Positions 54,060 through 61,292 of a stretch of 61,292 bases of DNA are shown here, piece after piece. Location of the stretch: contig CAIVQO010000064.1 of assembly GCA_903908065.1 (NCBI GenBank), forward strand, positions 1 to 61,292, written 5' to 3'. A model generated the notes under the pieces. It was not told the origin of the DNA and did not search any database. It saw only the letters and a program-made list of their open reading frames with translations. The position numbers were made by a program, and so were the translations under genes. The stretch is from an uncultured beta proteobacterium. Its GTDB lineage: Bacteria; Pseudomonadota; Gammaproteobacteria; Burkholderiales; Rhodocyclaceae. Numbering within the stretch: the first letter of the stretch is position 1; every line of letters begins with the position of its first letter.

Positions 54060-54575
54060 ATGGCTATCGAACTCATCATCGGCGGCGCCCGCTCGGGCAA
54101 GAGCGCCCTGGCAGAGCGGCGCGCAAGCGAATCCGGGCTGGCCGTGACCTACCTCGCCACGGCGACGGTCGGCGACCAGGAAATGGCGAGTCGCATCGCA
54201 CACCATCGGCAACGCCGTCCGCCGCACTGGCAAACGGCGGAGGAAGCGGTTCGGCTGGCCGCCGCACTGCGCGTCCATGCCGGCGCCGATCGATTGCTGC
54301 TGGTCGATTGCCTCACGCTGTGGCTGTCCAACCTGATGCTCGGGCCGGGCCTCGAACCCGAGCGCAGCCAGTTGCTGGGCGCTCTCGGTGACCTGCCCGG
54401 ACGCATCATCCTGGTCAGCAACGAAGTCGGCTGGGGCATCGTCCCGATCAACGACCTGGCGCGGCGCTTCGCCGACGAACAGGGACGCCTGAACCAGGAA
54501 GTGGCCGCTCGCAGCGCCCGGGTCACGCTGGTGGCGGCGGGCTTGCCGCTGGAGTTGAAGGGCGGCGCGTCTTGA
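54060..54575 (+). CDS. cobU: Adenosylcobinamide kinase / guanylyltransferase
   Basis: 171 residues. P-loop GGARSGKSALAE (about 8-19), HHRQRRPPHW (guanylylated His region), VDCLTLWLSNLM and SNEVGWGIVP are all CobU/CobP marks. It phosphorylates adenosylcobinamide and then adds GMP from GTP. It supplies the CobS substrate. No riboswitch is visible upstream. In an intact cobalamin cluster cobQ or cbiB would be expected next; here a decayed foreign segment follows. Confidence 0.95.
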   Translation: MAIELIIGGARSGKSALAERRASESGLAVTYLATATVGDQEMASRIAHHRQRRPPHWQTAEEAVRLAAALRVHAGADRLLLVDCLTLWLSNLMLGPGLEPERSQLLGALGDLPGRIILVSNEVGWGIVPINDLARRFADEQGRLNQEVAARSARVTLVAAGLPLELKGGAS

Positions 54576-55054
54576 GTGCGTAACCCGGCGGGCGAGAGGA
54601 AGATACCGCGTCAGGTTAAAAGTCGGCGCCGGTGGTACGGCGATTTCTTGCGTAGGCGTTCGGCCGGAAGTCCGCCGGGTGCCGCCTTATGGGCTTCCCC
54701 CCTGCAGACGAGGGCTCACCAAGGTTTCGCCCGTTCGCGCGGCGCAAGACCAATCAATAGGCCTCGCGAACCCCAGCGCTCACCCATTGCTGTGGGGCCG
54801 TGGCTGGCCGCCGGCGCAACTAGCCGCTGCCGATGAAGCCGGCAGCGTCCGTCGGACGGCGCCGGCAGACTACTTCTGGCACGGCTCCTTGCAGCAGCGT
54901 CCGCCAAATCAGCAGCCCCCGGCGTTCGTCCGGCCTTAGGTGGCGCCAGGGGAGTGGCTGTGATTGGCCAGAAGCGGTGGTTACCTTTGTGGGCATCGAC
55001 GGCAGCAATGAACCGAAAGCGGACAAGTAAAAGTTAGATCCAAGTCGCTCGCAA
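54576..55054. other. Non-coding segment between cobU and the CHAT pseudogene
   Basis: 479 bp with no gene I can support. It holds a copy of the 24-bp repeat (54618-54642, minus orientation). The short open frames are Arg/Ser/Pro-rich and unlike the protein style of the neighbours. The segment near 54990-55020 (GGCAGCAATGAACCGAAAGC) resembles scrap sequence often found near degraded mobile DNA, a weak impression only. Confidence 0.5.
54618..54642 (-). repeat. 24-bp dispersed repeat, copy 9 (intergenic)
   Basis: On the minus strand CGCCGT, ACCACC, GGCGCCGACTTTT. Clean copy 42 bp after the cobU stop, at the edge of the foreign-looking segment. Confidence 0.7.
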
Positions 55055-56640
55055 CTAATCTCCACCACCTGTGAGTTGGAATGCCGCCCAGAAGAACGGG
55101 TGCGGATAGTCTTTACGCGTGGCCATTTGGGCCTGCCGTAGAGCTTCTACCTTATCCATGCGCGTCAGGTTGCGGTAGAAGGCCTGCATCAGTTGAGCCG
55201 TGGCGCGATCTTCCACGCTCCATAGACTTGCAACGATGGAACGAGCACCGGCATAGAGGAATCCGCGATTGAGACCGACTATGTCGTCACCATTGAGTAC
55301 CTTTCCCAAGCCGGTTTCGCAGGCTGAAAGGGTAACCAGATCAGCATTCAATTTCATCCCATACAGTTCCCCCACGGTAAACAAGCCGTCGTTGTCAGCG
55401 TCTTTCGCTAGATGCAGCCCTGAACTCATGGGCGATTTGGCACTGAAACTGCCATGACTTGCGATATGCAGCCGAACAAAGGAGTTGCCTGCCTTGCGCA
55501 GATTGGTTTCGCTGGCGTCCTTGCGCAGGAGCAAACGGGTATTGGGAAAGATGTGGCTGACGGCACGGGCTTCGTCGCCAGCAAACTTCAGGTCCAGGTC
55601 GGGATCGCCCAGATCTGGGTTACCCAAGACCAGCAGCGAGGCGCGGGCATCGACTACTGCCGGGCGCAGGAATTTGAGCACGGATGCACTTGGCAGAAAG
55701 CGCAGGCTGTAGTGCATTGCCAACGGCATTTTGTCGCTTCCCGTGAGGGCAGAGAACGGCAGGTAATGGAGGGTTCCATGGGCCACCACGATTTCTCGCT
55801 GCTTTTTGCCAATCAGTGGCTCAATCGGCCGCCACAGGCGCGCATGCAGTCGGGCAGACAGTTCTTGCCACTGCTGACTATCCACATCCAGCAGAGCTTC
55901 GCGCAGGTGCTGAATATCGGCATCTAGTCCTTGGGCATCCAGCGCTACGCTGCGGATCTGGCCACTGTCGAGCACGAAGGCATGAACATTCTGGTTGACG
56001 TAGTAGTACTCGACCAGTGACTCCCCGGGCGGAAGCAGGGCAAGCAGTTCGCTGGCCGGTACATTACCGACATTGACCAACGTGGCCAGTTCGGGCGACA
56101 CCGCTGACAATTGCTCACGTATAAACGTCAAAGACCGGGTTGGGGGGTAGGCTTGCCAATTGCATCCGCGGCTGATTTTTCCAGGCTTACCCTATCCAAG
56201 ACGTCGATGTCGGCGAGGGTGCGTCGAACCTGCTCGGGATCGACCCCTGGTGTGGCAAATTCGCGTTGGCTGGCCAGCATGTCCACAAGCGCCCGTGATT
56301 TGGCCCGTTCGACGTAGCTAAAGGCTTCTGCCGTCTGGTTCTGACGCAGCAACAGTTCGACAAGGCGTGCATAGATCGTTTGCTTGTCGCCCACGAAACC
56401 GATGCGTCCGGCCTCCGAGGCGATAGAGGAGCGGCGCTGCTCAATGACGCCAACCGCCCTCTTTAGCAGATCGATGGCAAGTGGCAGGTCGTTATCGGCC
56501 TCGGCGATTTTCGCTCGATCGCCCAGAACGATCCAGTAGAGCGTCCCGTACTGGCTGATCTGTGGATGTTTTAGGAGTTCGTCATAGCCTGACCTTGCAA
56601 GGGCAGATTTTCCAAGTTCAAATTGGCTCTTGGTACGAAT
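55055..56640 (-). pseudogene. Truncated, frameshifted TPR-CHAT domain gene
   Basis: The 3' part (55055-56131) encodes a CHAT caspase-like domain with His in LHIASHGSF and Cys in LSACETGLGK, the two catalytic residues. The 5' part (56128 to about 56640) encodes TPR-like helices (GFVGDKQTIYARLVELLLRQ, SYVERAKSRALVDMLASQ) in another frame. The frames meet at a run of six C (56143-56148), and the CHAT frame is open upstream as QAYPPTRS, so one indel split one gene. The 5' end has no start and runs into the cobQ terminus. Base composition is less GC-rich than the neighbours. The CHAT half could still be made from a TTG at 56131. Confidence 0.8.
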
Positions 56641-58090
56641 GAAATGGCGCCCCGATCAACTCCAGCTTCATCGCCCCTTCCACCGCATCCGTTAGCCGCT
56701 CCAGATCCGCTTCGCGTCGCGTCGTGAAATCGACGGCTTGCGGTGCGGCGAGGCCGGCCCAGGCGAGCAGGGCGGTGAGGGCTTGCGGCGTGTCGAAGAG
56801 GCCGTGGCAGTAGCTGCCGAGGATCGCGTTGTCGTCGCTGAGGGCGCCGTCGGGGTGGCCGGTCAGGGTGGCGGATGGGCGTGTTAGTGCGGAGCCGCGG
56901 GTCACGCCCATGTGGATTTCGTAGCCGCTGAGCGCAGGATTGCCAGGCAGTGCCAGATGGCCCGTGACATTGCGCAGCTGCTTTTCGGCTTCGAGTTCGG
57001 TTTCGCAGTCGAGCAGGCCAAGGCCGGACTGGCTGCCCGGCGCACCCTCAAGGCCCAGCGGGTCGTGCAGGGCGCGGCCGAGCATCTGGAAGCCGCCGCA
57101 GATGCCAATTACTTTGCCGCCGTAGCGCAGGTGGCGGCGGATGCCGATTTCGTGTCCCTGTTCGCGCAGCCAGGCGAGGTCGGCCTGCACCGCCTTGGAA
57201 CCGGGCAGCACGACGAGGTCGCATGCGGGTAGCGGGTCGCCGGGTCCGATCCATTTGAAATCGACCTCAGGATGCAGGCGCAGCGGGTCGAGGTCGTTGT
57301 GGTTGGAGCAGCGCGGATAGGCGATGGCCACGGCCTTGAGGCGACTCCCCGGCTTTGCCGCGCTTTCGGTGGCGATGGCATCCTCGGCGTCGAGCATCAG
57401 GCCATGCAGGTAGGGCAGCACGCCGAGCACGGGCTTGCCGGTGCGCGCTTCCAGCCAGTCGAGGCCGGATTGCAGCAGGCCGATGTCGCCGCGAAAGCGA
57501 TTGATGACGAAGCCTTTGACGCGCGCCTGTTCGCTGGCCGAGAGCAGGTCGAGGGTGCCGACCAGGTGGGCGAAGACGCCGCCCCGGTCGATGTCGGCGA
57601 TCAGGATCACCGGCACGTCGGCAGCCTCGGCAAAGCCCATGTTGGCGATGTCGCGGTCACGCAAGTTGATCTCCGCAGGGCTGCCCGCACCTTCGACCAG
57701 CACCCAGTCGAACTCCGCCGTCAGGCGCTGCCAGCTTGCCATCACCGCGCCCATCGCTACGGACTTGTACTCGTGGTAATCCCGCGCATCGAGGGTATCC
57801 AGCGCGCGGCCATGGACGATCACCTGGGCGCGCCTGTCGGTGGTGGGCTTGAGCAGCACCGGGTTGAAATCGACGCGCGGCGCAATCTTGGCAGCCAACG
57901 CCTGCAGCGCCTGAGCGCGGCCGATCTCGCCGCCGTCGGCGGTGACGGCGGAGTTCAAGGCCATGTTCTGCGGCTTGAAGGGCGCTACCTTGACCCCGCG
58001 GCGGGCGAGGATGCGGCACAGCGCGGCAACCAGCACAGTTTTGCCGGCATCCGAAGTCGTACCCTGCACCATCAGGGAACGCGCACTCAC
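56618..58090 (-). CDS. cobQ: Cobyric acid synthase
   Basis: 490 residues. It amidates four side chains of adenosylcobyrinic acid a,c-diamide using glutamine and ATP. The N-terminal part has [20 protein letters not shown] (P-loop-like), [12 protein letters not shown] and [13 protein letters not shown]. The C-terminal amidotransferase has [10 protein letters not shown] (Cys nucleophile) and GSYCHGLFD (His). The last residues ([11 protein letters not shown]) look unlike the family's usual end and coincide with the joint to the CHAT-TPR fragment, so the C-terminus was probably replaced by rearrangement. Confidence 0.95.
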   Translation of the reverse strand: MSARSLMVQGTTSDAGKTVLVAALCRILARRGVKVAPFKPQNMALNSAVTADGGEIGRAQALQALAAKIAPRVDFNPVLLKPTTDRRAQVIVHGRALDTLDARDYHEYKSVAMGAVMASWQRLTAEFDWVLVEGAGSPAEINLRDRDIANMGFAEAADVPVILIADIDRGGVFAHLVGTLDLLSASEQARVKGFVINRFRGDIGLLQSGLDWLEARTGKPVLGVLPYLHGLMLDAEDAIATESAAKPGSRLKAVAIAYPRCSNHNDLDPLRLHPEVDFKWIGPGDPLPACDLVVLPGSKAVQADLAWLREQGHEIGIRRHLRYGGKVIGICGGFQMLGRALHDPLGLEGAPGSQSGLGLLDCETELEAEKQLRNVTGHLALPGNPALSGYEIHMGVTRGSALTRPSATLTGHPDGALSDDNAILGSYCHGLFDTPQALTALLAWAGLAAPQAVDFTTRREADLERLTDAVEGAMKLELIGAPFHSYQEPI

Positions 58091-58130
58091 CGGTAAAATC
58101 TGCCTTTGCTCATCGGCCGATTATCCCATC

Positions 58131-59078
58131 GTGGCCAGCCAAACCCTCCTGTTTTTGATCCTCCCCCTTGGCCTGCTGCTCGACCACCTGCTTGGCGAGC
58201 CGCGGCGCTGGCATCCGCTGGTCGGCTTCGGCTACCTGGCGAATTTCATGGAGCGATCTTTGCGCCGCGGTGCGCCCGGCGGGACGATCGACAATCGCCT
58301 GCGCGGCAGCCTGGCCTGGCTGCTGCTGGTGCTGCCGCTGCCGCTGTTGTGCGCCTGGTTGCTTGCAGCCTTGCCCTGGCCCGTGGCGCTGGGCGGGCAT
58401 GCCTTGCTGCTGTGGTTCGCTTTGGGCGGGCGTAGCCTGGCGGACCATGTCGAGGCCGTGGCGACACCCTTGGTCGCGGGCGAACTGGATGCGGCCCGGC
58501 GCGCGCTGGGCTGGATGGTCTCGCGTGAAACCGCCATTCTGGATGCCGAAGAGGTCGCCCGCGCCACCGTCGAAACCACCTTGGAAAACGGCAACGATGC
58601 GGTGTTCGGCGCGCTGTTCTGGGCGGCGCTGCTGGGCGGGCCGGGGGCGCTGGCCTTTCGTCTCGCCAATACGCTGGATGCGATGTGGGGTTACAAGGAT
58701 GAGCGGCGAATTTACTTCGGTTGGTGCGCGGCGCGGGCTGACGATGTGCTGGGCCTGATCCCGGCGCGGCTTACGGCGCTGACCTATGCCCTGCTCGGGC
58801 GCGGCGGCGAGGCCCTGGCGTGCTGGCGCGCGCAGGCGCCGGCGTGGTCCAGCCCGAATGCAGGCCCGGTGATGGCAGCCGGCGCCGGGGCGCTGGGGGT
58901 CAGCCTGGGCGGCGCGGCGACTTATCACGGCCGCATCGAACAGCGTCCCGTGCTCGGGCGCGGCCCGGCGCCGAATGCGGGGGACATTGCGCGTGCCCTG
59001 GCGCTGGTGCGGCGCGGTTCCCTGGTGTGGGGCGCGCTGGCGCTTCTCGCCGGTACGTTCGGGGCGCTCCATGCTTGA
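58131..59078 (+). CDS. cbiB: Adenosylcobinamide-phosphate synthase CbiB
   Basis: 315 residues with about five membrane helices. It attaches aminopropanol phosphate to cobyric acid. [20 protein letters not shown] at the start, [40 protein letters not shown] (about 184-203) and [15 protein letters not shown] are diagnostic. GTG 58131 chosen; the upstream frame runs antisense into cobQ. It overlaps cobD by 8 bases. Divergent from cobQ with a 40-bp spacer. Confidence 0.93.
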   Translation: MASQTLLFLILPLGLLLDHLLGEPRRWHPLVGFGYLANFMERSLRRGAPGGTIDNRLRGSLAWLLLVLPLPLLCAWLLAALPWPVALGGHALLLWFALGGRSLADHVEAVATPLVAGELDAARRALGWMVSRETAILDAEEVARATVETTLENGNDAVFGALFWAALLGGPGALAFRLANTLDAMWGYKDERRIYFGWCAARADDVLGLIPARLTALTYALLGRGGEALACWRAQAPAWSSPNAGPVMAAGAGALGVSLGGAATYHGRIEQRPVLGRGPAPNAGDIARALALVRRGSLVWGALALLAGTFGALHA

Positions 59079-60054
59079 GCATGGCGGGCGCTTGCGCGAG
59101 GCGGCGGAGTACTGGGGCATTCCCCTCGCCGACTGGGTCGACCTGTCCACCGGCATAGCACCCTGGTCGTATCCCGTTGCCATTCCCGGCGCCGCCTGGC
59201 AGCGCCTGCCGGAAGACGGCGATGGCCTCGAAGCCGCCGCCGCCGCCTATTACGGCCATCCCGCCCCGTTGCCCCTGCCCGGCACGCAGGCGGCAATCCA
59301 GTGGCTGCCGCGCCTGCTGCCGCCCTGCCGGGTTGCCGTGCTGACGCCCGGCTATGGCGAGTACGCGCCGGCCTGGCGCTCGGCCGGGCACGAGGTGCGT
59401 GAACTTGGCCTCGATGCGCTGTCCGCCAGCGATGCCAATGTCGTGATGATGGGCCGGCCCAACAACCCGGACGGCGCCACGCTGCCCCGCGTCGCAACCC
59501 TCGCGCTGGCAAGCGAATTGCAGGCGCGCGGCGGCTGGCTGGTGGTGGACGAGGCCTTCGGCGACATGGCGCCGGCCGAGGCACTGGCACCGCTGGCCGG
59601 TACCGAGCTGCCGCGGCTGGTGGTACTGCGTTCGCTGGGCAAGTTCTTCGGCCTGGCGGGGGCACGCGTCGGTTTCCTGTGTGCGGCGCCGGATCTCTGT
59701 ACGCAGCTTGCGGACAAGCTCGGACCCTGGGCCGTGGCCCATCCGGCCCGCGTCGCCGCGCTGCAGGCCCTGGGCGATAGCCCCTGGCAAACCCACCAGC
59801 GCGAGCGCCTGATGGCCGTCACGCTGCGCTTGCGCGCGCTGCTTGGTCGCTACCGGTTGCCGGCGCGGGCGGTGGCCGGACTTTTCTGCCACGTGCCCAT
59901 GGCGCAGGCCGCCGGTCTGCACGAACACATGGCACGGCGCGGAATCCTCGTGCGCCATTTCGATGCGCCCGAGGCCTTGCGTTTCGGCCTGCCGGGCGAC
60001 GGCAGCCAATGGCGTCGGCTGGACGCCGCCCTCGATACCTGGAAACCGACATGA
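59071..60054 (+). CDS. cobD: Threonine-phosphate decarboxylase (PLP aminotransferase fold)
   Basis: 327 residues. It makes (R)-1-amino-2-propanol phosphate for Cbi[18 protein letters not shown] and [13 protein letters not shown] at the start, NNPDGATL (PLP ring contact), VVDEAFGDM and the Schiff-base Lys in [17 protein letters not shown] (about 184-200). Called cobC in the Pseudomonas naming. It overlaps cbiB upstream and btuF downstream (ATGA), so the three are translationally coupled. Confidence 0.93.
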   Translation: MLEHGGRLREAAEYWGIPLADWVDLSTGIAPWSYPVAIPGAAWQRLPEDGDGLEAAAAAYYGHPAPLPLPGTQAAIQWLPRLLPPCRVAVLTPGYGEYAPAWRSAGHEVRELGLDALSASDANVVMMGRPNNPDGATLPRVATLALASELQARGGWLVVDEAFGDMAPAEALAPLAGTELPRLVVLRSLGKFFGLAGARVGFLCAAPDLCTQLADKLGPWAVAHPARVAALQALGDSPWQTHQRERLMAVTLRLRALLGRYRLPARAVAGLFCHVPMAQAAGLHEHMARRGILVRHFDAPEALRFGLPGDGSQWRRLDAALDTWKPT

Positions 60055-60932
60055 AGCGCATCCTCACCTGCCTGGCGATCTGCCTGCTGGCGGCTACCGC
60101 ACGCGGCGAAATCCGCATTACCGACGACAGCGGCAACGTCGTGCGGCTGGCGGTGCCGGCCAAACGCATCGTCAGCCTGGCGCCGCACATCACCGAAACC
60201 CTGTTTGCCGCCGGGGTCGGCGCGGCCGTGGTGGGCAGCGTCGATTACGCCGATTACCCGGAAGCGGCGACGCGCCTGCCCAAGGTCGGCGGCTACACCA
60301 AGCTCGACCTCGAAGCCGTCGCCGCACTCAAGCCCGACCTGGTGATCGGCTGGCAGAGCGGCAACGTCGCCGGCCACATCGAACGCCTGCGCGCGTTGGG
60401 CCTGCCGCTCTACCTGTCGCAGCCGGGGCGCATCGACGACATTGCGCGCAACCTGGAGCACTTCGGCACGCTGGGTGGCAACGAGGCGGCCGGCCGCGAG
60501 GCGGCGGCGCGCTTGCGCGCGCGCCACGCCGACCTGCAGAAGAAGTATTCCGGCCGGGCGCCGGTGCGCGTCTTCTACCAGGCCTGGAAGCAGCCGCTGA
60601 TGACGGTCAGCGGGCGCCAGATTATCAGCGACGTGATCCGCCTCTGCGGTGGTATCAATGTCTTTGCCGACCTGCTTGGCATGGCGCCGAACGTCACGGT
60701 GGAAGCGGTGATTGCCGCCGACCCCGAGGCCATCGTCGCCAGCGGCATGGCCGAGGAGCGGCCCGAGTGGCTGGACGACTGGCGGCGCTGGACGCAGATG
60801 ATGGCGGTAGGCCGGCAGAACCTGTTCTTCATTCCGCCGGCGCTGATCCAGCGCCATACGCCGCGCCTGCTCGACGGCGCGGAGCGCATGTGCGCCTACC
60901 TCGATTCGGCACGCAGCCGGCGACCAAAATAA
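60051..60932 (+). CDS. btuF: Vitamin B12 periplasmic binding protein BtuF-like
   Basis: 293 residues. A signal peptide of about 19 residues (CLAICLLAATARG) is followed by a helical-backbone metal-receptor fold: KRIVSLAPHITETLFAAGVG, VGSVDYADYPEAATRLPKVG, ALKPDLVIGW and ADPEAIVASG. It delivers cobalamin or cobinamide to an ABC importer; none is in the window. Last gene of the coupled cbiB-cobD-btuF set. Confidence 0.9.
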   Translation: MKRILTCLAICLLAATARGEIRITDDSGNVVRLAVPAKRIVSLAPHITETLFAAGVGAAVVGSVDYADYPEAATRLPKVGGYTKLDLEAVAALKPDLVIGWQSGNVAGHIERLRALGLPLYLSQPGRIDDIARNLEHFGTLGGNEAAGREAAARLRARHADLQKKYSGRAPVRVFYQAWKQPLMTVSGRQIISDVIRLCGGINVFADLLGMAPNVTVEAVIAADPEAIVASGMAEERPEWLDDWRRWTQMMAVGRQNLFFIPPALIQRHTPRLLDGAERMCAYLDSARSRRPK

Positions 60933-60945
60933 GGAGGCCGTACGC

Positions 60946-61292
60946 ATGGCCCGTTTGCCGCAGCGCATCGTCTGCCTGACCACCGAGACCGTCGAGGTGC
61001 TCTACGCCCTCGGCGAGCAGGACCGTATCGCTGGCATCAGCGGCTATACCGTGCGGCCGCCGCAGGCGCGCAAGGAAAAGCCGAAGGTGTTCGCCTTCAC
61101 CAGCGGCGACATCGACAAGATCCTCGCTGTGCGGCCCGACCTGGTGCTGAGCTTCTCCGACCTGCAAGGCGACATTGCGCGCGACCTGGTCAAGGCCGGG
61201 GTGCAGGTGCATGCCTTCAACATGCGCAGCGTGGAGGACATCCTGGCCATGATCGAAATGGTCGGGCGACTCGTAGGTGCCGAAGGCAAGGC
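60946..61292 (+). CDS. Second BtuF-like ABC substrate-binding domain protein (partial)
   Basis: The window ends after 115 codons. AAGGAGG ribosome site. MARLPQRIVCLTTETVEVLY leads straight into a periplasmic-binding fold (VRPPQARKEKPKVFAFTSGD, RPDLVLSFSDLQGD) with no signal peptide. It resembles the cobalamin-binding-protein family that lacks an export signal, so it may act in the cytosol or be a lyase/regulator paralogue. Thirteen bases after btuF. Confidence 0.8.
   Translation, partial: MARLPQRIVCLTTETVEVLYALGEQDRIAGISGYTVRPPQARKEKPKVFAFTSGDIDKILAVRPDLVLSFSDLQGDIARDLVKAGVQVHAFNMRSVEDILAMIEMVGRLVGAEGK

Noticed and set aside
54576-54836. 86-codon plus-strand frame after cobU
   Set aside because: Arg/Ser/Pro-rich translation, no ribosome site, contains a repeat copy; treated as non-coding.

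Overview
GC-rich (mid-60s % by eye) chromosomal DNA from a betaproteobacterium, most likely Rhodocyclales or a close relative. The evidence is a class I PHA operon ending in phaR, a tRNA-Ala/tRNA-Glu pair, cobalamin salvage genes under a B12 riboswitch, and general codon use. Lineage is inferred, not proven. There is no rRNA, CRISPR array or intact transposon.

Layout. 0-9 kb: rluD, pgeF, a small membrane protein, then phaC-phaB-phaB-phaR-rimO, an FAD-linked oxidase and two tRNAs with a clear promoter and terminator. 9-21.6 kb: an AbrB-type permease and a hotdog thioesterase, then a LysR-led catabolic block (dctP, MaoC-like hydratase, acyl-CoA dehydrogenase, class III CoA-transferase, MmgE/PrpD protein, citramalyl-CoA-lyase-like protein, methyltransferase, VOC protein, MFS transporter, old yellow enzyme). 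Its gene content closely matches the Pseudomonas itaconate degradation locus. 21.6-27 kb (minus): ADP-ribosylglycohydrolase, PH-domain membrane protein, tandem universal stress protein, and a CHASE hybrid kinase whose first helix is cut by an in-frame amber codon. 27-30.5 kb (minus): riboswitch-controlled cobT-cobS-cobC and an unknown protein.

30.5-44 kb is the most unusual part. It holds two aldehyde/alcohol dehydrogenase systems, a lipase, an acyl-ACP-reductase-like protein, a PhaF-type phasin, a patatin, a TetR regulator, a TPR protein, a wax ester synthase/DGAT and an acyl-CoA-binding protein. Together these look like a neutral-lipid (wax ester or triacylglycerol) storage locus. Four of its proteins (Fe-alcohol dehydrogenase, reductase, phasin, wax synthase) carry histone-H1-like Lys/Pro/Ala C-terminal tails, which suggests a shared granule or nucleoid tether.

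44-53 kb (mostly minus): an acyl-CoA synthetase remnant, a 1766-residue hybrid kinase overlapping its HD-GYP response regulator, a PHA-granule-region protein and fadD. 53-61 kb: a VOC protein, an XRE regulator with a Lys/Pro/Ala N-terminus, then cobalamin genes cobU, cobQ, cbiB, cobD and btuF. A decayed CHAT-TPR gene sits between cobU and cobQ. Two short repeat families run through the window: a 24-bp element in about nine copies, several of them on gene junctions, and a perfect palindrome in three copies.
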